Assembly: GCA_902406135.1 (NCBI GenBank)
Contig: CABPCX010000123.1
Span: 1-6,003, forward strand
Direction of reading: 5' to 3'
DNA length: 6,003 nt
Origin: an uncultured Eubacteriales bacterium
GTDB taxonomy: Bacteria; Bacillota; Clostridia; Lachnospirales; Anaerotignaceae
In this document: positions 1 through 4,805 of the stretch, in pieces
Position numbering within the stretch: the stretch's first letter is position 1
How the letters are laid out: every line of letters begins with the position of its first letter
Program-made: the position numbers and the translations under genes
Notes under the pieces: generated by a model
Seen by the model: only the letters and a program-made list of their open reading frames with translations
Database searches by the model: none
What the model was told of the DNA's origin: nothing

Positions 1-1
1 C

Positions 2-520
2 GACAGAGGACAGTTTTTCTCCCTTCTAGGAGGTAAACTCGGCATATCCTTTAACCGTCCTACGCCGAAATTCATATCTTCAAAGATATTCAGATACGGA
101 TTTTTGATATTCTTTTTCGTTATGTTCTTTCAAATGCTCTTTACCACCTACTTGGTTGGCGCAGGCGCAAGGGACCTTGGCGAATTCATAAAAATATTAT
201 GGACATTCAAACTGCCCTGGCATCAGTCATATCACGGTACTGCCCTTCCTTTATGGACAGCACAGTTTGCCTTTGGTTTCTACAGCATAATGCTTACTTC
301 AACCATAATCGGTCTTGTATTTATGATATTTTTCAAACCCAGAAGCTGGTGTGTATTCTGTCCCATGGGCACCATGACACAGCTCATAAGCAGACTGAGG
401 GCAAGGGAGCCTAAAAAATCAGACCTGCCCCGCTACAGTGCATGCAGTGCTTACAGTATGTGTTCTTCCTGTAATTCCTGCCAGTCAAAGGACAGCATGG
501 AAGATAAAAAATCGGAATAA
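2..520 (+). CDS. 4Fe-4S binding membrane protein, NapH/YccM-like (5' partial)
   Basis: The reading frame is open from the left edge to a TAA at 518-520, giving 172 visible residues. The TTG at 104 is an internal codon, not a credible start. The visible part has a basic loop, a hydrophobic segment (about residues 31-56), a polar loop with several Trp and His, a second hydrophobic segment (about 86-111), then WCVFCPMGT (Cys 117 and 120). A cytoplasmic-type tail follows with four more Cys (148, 154, 157, 160). A membrane helix followed by a C-x2-C-P-x-G motif is typical of NapH/YccM/CcoG-like membrane iron-sulfur proteins, which pass electrons between quinols or ferredoxin-like partners and redox enzymes. 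In that family an earlier C-x2-C-P-R-G-type motif would lie just upstream; the first visible residues (DRGQFF) fit the end of such a motif, but its cysteines are outside the window. The redox partner is unknown. Two terminators follow the gene. Confidence 0.8.
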   Translation, partial: DRGQFFSLLGGKLGISFNRPTPKFISSKIFRYGFLIFFFVMFFQMLFTTYLVGAGARDLGEFIKILWTFKLPWHQSYHGTALPLWTAQFAFGFYSIMLTSTIIGLVFMIFFKPRSWCVFCPMGTMTQLISRLRAREPKKSDLPRYSACSAYSMCSSCNSCQSKDSMEDKKSE

Positions 521-525
521 TATAT

Positions 526-549
526 ACGGAGTTTTTGGCTCCGTTTAAT
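526..549 (+). terminator. Weak hairpin after the 4Fe-4S gene, possible first terminator
   Basis: ACGGAG (526-531) pairs perfectly with CTCCGT (539-544) around a 7-base T-rich loop, five bases after the stop codon. The following T-tract is poor (TTT, then AAT), so it would be a leaky terminator or a 3'-end stabilising hairpin. A stronger terminator lies about 35 bases further on. Confidence 0.4.
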
Positions 550-579
550 CCCCTCTTTCTTTAAGCAGTATATAAACAG

Positions 580-617
580 CCCCGCGGTCATTTTGGCTGC
601 GGGGTTTGTTTTTGTTT
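580..617 (+). terminator. Intrinsic terminator of the 4Fe-4S gene
   Basis: A 10-bp stem pairs 580-589 with 595-604. Six G:C pairs (CCCCGC/GCGGGG) form the base and two G:U wobbles lie higher up, with a 5-base loop. It is followed at once by TTTGTTTTTGTTT. There is no comparable A-run on the other side, so it works in the + direction. Confidence 0.85.
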
Positions 618-793
618 AACCCAGTGATTCGGCTTTTCAGTCTGTGCCGCAGTTACGGAATCGGACATTTTTGTCCTCCGTTCTGTCTAAAGGGGTACTC
701 ATTTTCATCTGCTGTTTCTTTTAGCCTTTGTGCCGTTTAACCGATTTGCCTTATCGTATGTCCATACGTAACTTATGCTGGTTTTTAAGATAC
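618..793. other. Non-coding stretch between convergent transcription units
   Basis: This stretch shows no open frame with a ribosome binding site and no recognisable RNA gene. Two structures can be seen. One is an imperfect hairpin at 655-681: ACGGA/TCCGT outside, GGAC/GTCC inside, a 3-base bulge and a T-rich loop, with no U-tract after it. The other is a 6-bp inverted repeat, CGTATG-tc-CATACG, at 755-768. Both could be chance; I assign no function. Confidence 0.5.
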
Positions 794-821
794 AAAAAAG
801 CCTCCGTAATCGGAGGCTTTT
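794..821 (-). terminator. aspS terminator, symmetric and probably bidirectional
   Basis: GCCTCCG (800-806) pairs perfectly with CGGAGGC (811-817) around the loop TAAT. An A-run lies on the left (794-799) and a T-run on the right (818-821). Read on the minus strand it starts 14 bases after the aspS stop codon and ends in six U residues. Read on the + strand it would also stop any read-through from the 4Fe-4S gene. Confidence 0.88.
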
Positions 822-834
822 ATTATATTTGTTT

Positions 835-2646
835 TTAGTTTTCGCTTTCTTCTGTTTCTTCAGTACGTACGATAGCTATTCCAAGCTCGTCAAGCTGTTT
901 GTCGTCTACTGTTCCGGGAGCGTCTGTAAGAGGGCATGATGCGTCCTTTACCTTAGGGAATGCTATAACGTCTCTGATGCTTGATGAACCTGTCATAAGC
1001 ATGATTATACGGTCAAAGCCGAATGCAAGTCCGCCATGGGGAGGTACTCCGTACTTGAATGCATCAAGAAGGAATCCGAATCTCTCCTGAGCGTCCTCAG
1101 CTGAGAATCCAAGGAGTGAGAATATCTTCTGCTGGATATCTCTTCTGTGTATTCTTATGCTTCCGCCGCCAAGCTCGAAGCCGTTAAGTACCATATCATA
1201 AGCCTTTGCTCTTACCTTTGAAGGGTCTGTGTCAAGAAGCTCTAAATCTTCGTCCATGGGGCATGTGAATGGATGATGCTCAGCCACATATCTCTGTTCT
1301 TCTTCGTCCCACTCGAACATAGGGAATTCTGTTACCCACAAAAATCTGAAATCATCGGGTTTTGTAAGTTCCTGTCTTCTTGCTATTTCGCATCTTAAAG
1401 CGCCCAGTGAATCGAATACAACTTTATCCTTATCAGCGCAGATAAGAATGAGGTCTCCGGGTTTTCCTTCAAGGGTATCAACTATTTCCTGAAGTTTCTC
1501 AGGTGTGAAGAACTTAGCAATCTGAGACTTAAGGCTTCCGTCATCATTTACAACTATCCAAGCCAGTCCCTTTGCCTTATATGTCTTAACAAACTCTACA
1601 AGTGAGTCTATCTGTTTTCTGGGGTAATGTCCGCAGCCTTCCGCATTTATGGCTCTTACGCTTCCGCCAGCTTCCACAGCGCTCTTAAATACAACAAAGT
1701 CGCTGTCCTTTACTATATCTGTTATATTGTGTATTTCCATTCCGAAACGTACGTCGGGCTTGTCCGAACCGTAACGCTCCATGGCATCTTTATACTTCAT
1801 TCTCTGCATGGGAATGGGTACGTCAACATCAAGTATTTCCTTAAATACCTTTTTGATAAGTCTTTCATTGATATCGATTATGTCGTCAACATCAACAAAT
1901 GAAAGCTCCATATCCACCTGTGTAAATTCGGGCTGACGGTCAGCTCTAAGGTCCTCGTCACGGAAGCATTTAGCTATCTGATAGTATCTGTCCATTCCCG
2001 ATACCATAAGAAGCTGTTTGTAAAGCTGAGGTGACTGGGGAAGTCCGTAAAAGTTTCCGGGATGAACACGGCTGGGAACAAGATAGTCTCTTGCGCCTTC
2101 AGGTGTGCTCTTTCCGAGTATAGGTGTCTCTATTTCAAGGAAGCCTTCTTCTGAAAGGAAGTTTCTTATTACCTGAGCTGTCTTGTGTCTCATAACCATA
2201 TTTTTAAGCTGGCTGGGACGTCTGAGGTCGATATATCTGTATTTAAGTCTGAGGTCGTCCTTTACTGTTATTTCGTCCTCAACCTGGAAAGGTGTTGTTT
2301 CGCTTTCTGAAAGTATTCTAAGCTCTGAAGCAATAATCTCAATGGCACCGGTCTTCATATTTTTATTTACGTTGCCCTCTGTTCTTGCGGCTACAGTTCC
2401 TTTTACGGCTATAACGTATTCGCTTCTTATGGTCTCAGCCTTCTTGAAAAGCTCAGCATCCGAATTATTGCCGTCAAAAACTGCCTGAACTATTCCGCTT
2501 CTGTCTCTAAGCGCAATAAATATAAGCTGTCCGAGGTCACGTCTTCTCTGGACCCAGCCCATAACTGTTACTTCGCTGCCTATGAGAGCTTCGCTCACAT
2601 CACAGCACATATGGCTTCTTTTTAAGCCTGTCATTGCTTCTCCCAT
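835..2646 (-). CDS. aspS: Aspartyl-tRNA synthetase
   Basis: This cytoplasmic class IIb synthetase charges tRNA-Asp with aspartate using ATP. The 603 residues match the usual bacterial length. In order: an N-terminal OB-fold anticodon-binding domain (about 22-115, with GWVQRRRDLG at 30-39); class II motif 1 around 154-177; the QSPQLYKQ segment (204-211); motif 2 with FRDEDLRADRQPEFTQ (228-243); the bacterial GAD insertion (about 300-420); ELGGGSIRIH (491-500); and motif 3, GLAFGFDR (539-546). Leu38 is at the position where the non-discriminating Pseudomonas enzyme has His31, which weakly favours an Asp-specific enzyme. The chosen ATG (2644-2646) has AAGGAG at 2657-2662, a rather long 10-base spacing. 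An in-frame ATG four codons later, preceded by GGGAG, is a possible alternative that would lose four non-conserved residues. A terminator follows directly. It is separated from rsfS by about 100 bases containing a terminator-like hairpin. Confidence 0.98.
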   Translation of the reverse strand: MGEAMTGLKRSHMCCDVSEALIGSEVTVMGWVQRRRDLGQLIFIALRDRSGIVQAVFDGNNSDAELFKKAETIRSEYVIAVKGTVAARTEGNVNKNMKTGAIEIIASELRILSESETTPFQVEDEITVKDDLRLKYRYIDLRRPSQLKNMVMRHKTAQVIRNFLSEEGFLEIETPILGKSTPEGARDYLVPSRVHPGNFYGLPQSPQLYKQLLMVSGMDRYYQIAKCFRDEDLRADRQPEFTQVDMELSFVDVDDIIDINERLIKKVFKEILDVDVPIPMQRMKYKDAMERYGSDKPDVRFGMEIHNITDIVKDSDFVVFKSAVEAGGSVRAINAEGCGHYPRKQIDSLVEFVKTYKAKGLAWIVVNDDGSLKSQIAKFFTPEKLQEIVDTLEGKPGDLILICADKDKVVFDSLGALRCEIARRQELTKPDDFRFLWVTEFPMFEWDEEEQRYVAEHHPFTCPMDEDLELLDTDPSKVRAKAYDMVLNGFELGGGSIRIHRRDIQQKIFSLLGFSAEDAQERFGFLLDAFKYGVPPHGGLAFGFDRIIMLMTGSSSIRDVIAFPKVKDASCPLTDAPGTVDDKQLDELGIAIVRTEETEESEN

Positions 2647-2693
2647 TATATATTATCTCCTTAAACAAAAAATTGATATTATTCCAAATCTTA

Positions 2694-2721
2694 ATCATAC
2701 CATTGTTTTCAAAAAATTCAA
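2694..2721 (-). promoter_or_regulatory. Possible sigma-A promoter of aspS
   Basis: On the minus strand a -35-like TTGAAT (2716-2721) is separated by 16 bases from a -10-like TATGAT (2694-2699, 5 of 6 consensus bases). Initiation would fall around 2687, giving a leader of about 40 bases. The -35 overlaps the hairpin after rsfS. The -35 match is modest and the region is A+T-rich, so this remains tentative. Confidence 0.35.
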
Positions 2722-2740
2722 CCCATAGGGCTGATTTTTA
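2711..2740 (-). terminator. Probable terminator between rsfS and aspS
   Basis: On the minus strand CAGCCC (2733-2728) pairs with GGGTTG (2724-2719) around a 3-base loop and is followed by a T-run ending in six Ts. It begins about 15 bases after the rsfS stop. One pair is G:U on the minus strand but A:C on the plus strand, so the structure fits minus-strand use. The stem is short (6 bp), so termination may be partial and let some transcripts run into aspS. Confidence 0.6.
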
Positions 2741-2748
2741 GAAAATTA

Positions 2749-3099
2749 TCAGCACTCTTTGGCGTCTCCCCATATTCTTTCGAGGGAATAGAAGTTTCTC
2801 TGCTCTTTGTCGAATATGTGCACAATAAGACTGCCGTAGTCAAGAAGTATCCACATACCGCCCGAATATCCCTCTGAGTGGTGAAGTTTATATCCTGCCT
2901 TAAAAAGCTTTTCATTAACGCTGTCTGCCATGGCTCTTATCTGGTTAGGATTGTTTCCGCTGCCGATAACAAAAAAGTCAGCTATGTTGCTGAGTCCGTT
3001 AAGGTCAAGCACTCTTATGTCCTCGCCCTTTTTATCCTCAAGCGCGTCCTTTGCCATCATTGCCATTTTTTCTGCTTCCTGATGAATTGAATCGTTCAT
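2749..3099 (-). CDS. rsfS: Ribosome silencing factor RsfS
   Basis: This is a small cytoplasmic protein of the RsfS/YbeB (Iojap) family. Family members bind ribosomal protein uL14 on the 50S subunit and block joining to 30S, lowering translation under starvation. The 116 residues are a typical full length. Family hallmarks run through the whole protein: LDLNGLSNIADFFVIGSG (31-48), the NxxQIRAMAD segment (52-59), SEGYSGGMWILLDYG (75-89), IVHIF (92-96) and FYSLERIWGDA (103-113). The ATG start has a perfect AGGAGG (3106-3111) at 6-base spacing; another ATG four bases upstream is out of frame. It is the last gene of the yhbY-nadD-yqeK-rsfS unit, 32 bases after yqeK, and is followed by a probable terminator. 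Confidence 0.96.
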   Translation of the reverse strand: MNDSIHQEAEKMAMMAKDALEDKKGEDIRVLDLNGLSNIADFFVIGSGNNPNQIRAMADSVNEKLFKAGYKLHHSEGYSGGMWILLDYGSLIVHIFDKEQRNFYSLERIWGDAKEC

Positions 3100-3131
3100 A
3101 CATTTCCTCCTGATAAATAATCAATGTTACC

Positions 3132-3701
3132 TTATTTGCTGTAGTATTTTAATGCTTCGATTGAGTATGGATGTAAAAGTCTTTTTCTTTCCTTTACATA
3201 CTCGATAGTACTTTCAAGTATATAATGCATAGCTTCGTCAAGATCCTCATAGGCAAGCTTTCTCGCCTTTTCAAGACCGTCAAAGCTTTTTCTGTTGGGT
3301 TCGATATAGTCGGCTATAAATATTATCTTGTCAAGCACGCTCATATCAGCCTTGCCTGTAGTATGCCATCTTATGGCCTCAAGTATTTCCTCGTCTTCAA
3401 CGCCGTATTCGCGCTTCGCTACCTCGGCGCCAAGAAAAGGATGCACCAGGTCTATCTGCTTTTTCATTATATCGTCAACGGGTATATGATATTCCTTGCA
3501 GAAACGGCGCTTCATATCCGCCGGATAATCCTTGGCACAGTCATGCAGAAGTCCCGCATAGACTGCCTTTTTCACCAGCTCATCATCACCGTATCTTTTC
3601 GCCATCTTTTCAGCTTCTTCAGCCACTCCCAGAGTGTGTATATATCTTTCAATGGAAAGCGACGACTGAAGCTTTTCCTTTATCTTATCAGTATCAAGCA
3701 T
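3132..3701 (-). CDS. yqeK: YqeK, HD-domain symmetrical Ap4A hydrolase
   Basis: YqeK-family proteins are metal-dependent HD-domain hydrolases that split diadenosine tetraphosphate into two ADP, limiting this stress-linked nucleotide. The 189 residues are normal for the family. Expected metal and catalytic residues are visible: His22 in RYIHTLGVAEEA, the His53-Asp54 pair in AGLLHDCAK, His87 in LVHP, His113 in IRWHTTG and Asp131 in FIADYIEPNR. The family signature HTTG...MS.LDKIIFIADYIEPNR is intact. There is no signal peptide or membrane segment, so it should be cytoplasmic. It starts 5 bases after nadD, and its ribosome binding site lies in the last nadD codons, so the two are probably translated from one message. 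No other Ap4A hydrolase gene is in view. Confidence 0.95.
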   Translation of the reverse strand: MLDTDKIKEKLQSSLSIERYIHTLGVAEEAEKMAKRYGDDELVKKAVYAGLLHDCAKDYPADMKRRFCKEYHIPVDDIMKKQIDLVHPFLGAEVAKREYGVEDEEILEAIRWHTTGKADMSVLDKIIFIADYIEPNRKSFDGLEKARKLAYEDLDEAMHYILESTIEYVKERKRLLHPYSIEALKYYSK

Positions 3702-3706
3702 ATAAA

Positions 3707-4336
3707 TTACCCTTCTTTATATAAATCATGTTCTATTATATATTTTTCGGCTTCCTTAGGCATAAGATACTTTACGGACCTGCCGTCTTTTATCTTTTTC
3801 CTCAGGTCGGATGAGGATATGTCAAGGGAAGGTATTTCCAAAAAATAGGCTTCTCCCTTATACTTTTTCTTTACCTCGTCTATTTTCCTGATAAGGCCCT
3901 CCGTATTATACCCGGGACGGCTCACTGCGATAACTCTGCACATGGAAAATATCTTCTGCGGCTGTCTCCAAGTGTCTATGGATTCCAGCTCGTCCGCACC
4001 CATAACAAAATAGATGTCTATATTCGGATTTATACTCTTTATCTGCTCAACCGTATCTACGGTATATGTCTTTCCGCTGCGCCTTATTTCCATATCCGAA
4101 ACCGCAAAGGCCGGATTATCGCTGACCGCCGCCATAACCATTTTAAATCTTTCATCGGCTGTGGTACTGCTCATATTTTTATGGGGAGCGTCTCCAAGGG
4201 GCATAAGCACTACCCTGTCCACATCAAAATTTTCATAAACCGTCTGCGCCGCCGCCAGATGCCCGTAATGTATCGGGTCAAAGGCTCCTCCGATGACAGC
4301 TACTTTATCACAGCTTCTAAAATCAAAACTGCCCAT
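3707..4336 (-). CDS. nadD: Nicotinate-nucleotide adenylyltransferase
   Basis: NadD joins nicotinate mononucleotide and ATP to give nicotinate adenine dinucleotide and pyrophosphate, the step before NAD synthetase in de novo and salvage NAD synthesis. Numbered from the chosen start (209 residues), the nucleotidyltransferase signature GGAFDPIHYGHL is at 16-27 with the catalytic HxGH pair His23/His26. It is followed by a PHK element (51-53), TYTVDT (90-95), GADE (113-116) and the C-terminal ISSSDLR motif (173-179). All fit a functional enzyme of normal length. The ATG three codons upstream (4343-4345) forms an ATGA overlap with yhbY, but AAAAAGGA abuts it directly with no spacing. The ATG at 4334-4336 has an ideal 9-base spacing, so I chose it. 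The roughly 14 residues before the beta strand carrying the GGAFDP loop are somewhat more than usual. Confidence 0.96.
   Translation of the reverse strand: MGSFDFRSCDKVAVIGGAFDPIHYGHLAAAQTVYENFDVDRVVLMPLGDAPHKNMSSTTADERFKMVMAAVSDNPAFAVSDMEIRRSGKTYTVDTVEQIKSINPNIDIYFVMGADELESIDTWRQPQKIFSMCRVIAVSRPGYNTEGLIRKIDEVKKKYKGEAYFLEIPSLDISSSDLRKKIKDGRSVKYLMPKEAEKYIIEHDLYKEG
3710..3715 (-). promoter_or_regulatory. yqeK ribosome binding site inside the nadD end
   Basis: On the minus strand GAAGGG lies 8 bases before the yqeK ATG. It is formed by the last two sense codons of nadD (Glu-Gly), directly before its TAA. Ribosomes finishing nadD would sit on this site, so the two genes are likely translationally coupled. 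Confidence 0.65.
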
Positions 4337-4341
4337 CAAAA

Positions 4342-4644
4342 TCATTCCTTTTTAGCTTTAGGAAGTTCTATTACAGGCTTTTTAGCCGCTCTGTATATAA
4401 CAAATCTGTTTCCTATCACCTGTACTACCTCGGCATGGGTTCTTTCCGCCAGTATCTGAGCGGCAGCCCTTGTATCCATAAGGCAGTTATCAAGGATGTT
4501 TGCCTTTATTATCTCTCTTGCTTCCAAAGCGTCATCTACCGCCTTTGTCAGCTCGGGAGTTACCCCTGCCTTTCCTATATGAAAAATAGGTTCAAGACCG
4601 TTTGCCATGCTTCTTAAAAAAGCTCTCTGTTTGCTTGTTAACAT
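4342..4644 (-). CDS. yhbY: YhbY-family ribosome-associated RNA-binding protein
   Basis: This 100-residue protein is a single CRS1-YhbY (CRM) RNA-binding domain, the form found alone in bacteria and linked to 50S subunit assembly. Family features are visible: LTSKQRAFLRSMANGL at 2-17, FHIGKAGVT (21-29, the GxxG-type RNA-binding loop), the AVDDALEAREIIKANIL helix-strand segment (35-51), and VIGNRFVIYR (76-85) near the end. A short basic tail (KAKKE) closes the protein. The ATG start has AAGGAG (4651-4656) at 6-base spacing and lies just downstream of a good promoter, so this is the first gene of the operon. Its TGA overlaps a nadD ATG as ATGA. In many Firmicutes obgE and rpmA stand upstream of this gene; here a terminator and an unrelated surface-protein gene do. 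Confidence 0.95.
   Translation of the reverse strand: MLTSKQRAFLRSMANGLEPIFHIGKAGVTPELTKAVDDALEAREIIKANILDNCLMDTRAAAQILAERTHAEVVQVIGNRFVIYRAAKKPVIELPKAKKE
4346..4353 (-). promoter_or_regulatory. nadD ribosome binding site that decides the start
   Basis: On the minus strand AAAAAGGA runs straight into the first possible nadD ATG (zero spacing). It is 9 bases from the second in-frame ATG at 4334-4336. The spacing favours the second ATG. The site lies within the last codons of yhbY, so the two genes are probably coupled. Confidence 0.6.
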
Positions 4645-4674
4645 AGTATTCTCCTTTTATTCCGTAATATATTA

Positions 4675-4703
4675 AGTATAAATAATTGTGCGTTATTTTG
4701 CAA
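4675..4703 (-). promoter_or_regulatory. Sigma-A-type promoter of the yhbY-nadD-yqeK-rsfS operon
   Basis: On the minus strand TTGCAA (4698-4703, 4 of 6 consensus bases) is separated by exactly 17 bases from TATACT (4675-4680, 5 of 6). Initiation would be near 4667, giving a leader of roughly 20-25 bases ending in the yhbY ribosome binding site. The position between the upstream gene's terminator and yhbY supports it. No operator is evident. Confidence 0.6.
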
Positions 4704-4734
4704 TAAAAAGTGCTGTTTTCTTTATTATGACGCC

Positions 4735-4771
4735 AAAAAGAACCTTCGGACTAATGTCCAAAGGTCCTTTT
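4735..4771 (-). terminator. Intrinsic terminator of the stalk/PepSY gene
   Basis: On the minus strand a 12-bp stem (4767-4756 with 4751-4740) closes a 4-base ATTA loop and is followed by five Ts (4739-4735). Two pairs are G:U on the minus strand but become mismatches on the plus strand, so the hairpin was shaped for minus-strand transcripts. It begins about 40 bases after the stop codon of the upstream gene. Confidence 0.88.
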
Positions 4772-4805
4772 GTATGCTTAAGGCCGTTATGATTTACAAA
4801 TACAA

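Noticed and set aside
104..520. TTG at 104 as the start of a short 138-residue protein
   Set aside because: The frame is open to the left edge and the residues before 104 continue a sensible family-like sequence; no ribosome binding site precedes the TTG. The gene is a 5'-truncated longer one.
1627..1902. Open frame of about 91 codons on the + strand inside aspS
   Set aside because: It is antisense to the conserved AspRS body, has no family motifs, and is better explained as a chance frame.
2647..2748. T-box riboswitch upstream of aspS
   Set aside because: Clostridial aspS genes can have T-box leaders, but the whole gap is about 100 bases. That is too short for a T-box with its anticodon stem and antiterminator, and no T-box core sequence is seen.
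2878..3090. Small + strand open frame opposite rsfS
   Set aside because: It is antisense to a fully conserved RsfS and has no ribosome binding site or recognisable product.
3225..3848. Long open frame of about 207 codons on the + strand across yqeK and the end of nadD
   Set aside because: It lies antisense to two genes with intact family motifs, gives a composition rich in Phe, Ile, Ser and Tyr with no recognisable domain, and has no convincing ribosome binding site. It is a shadow of minus-strand codon use.
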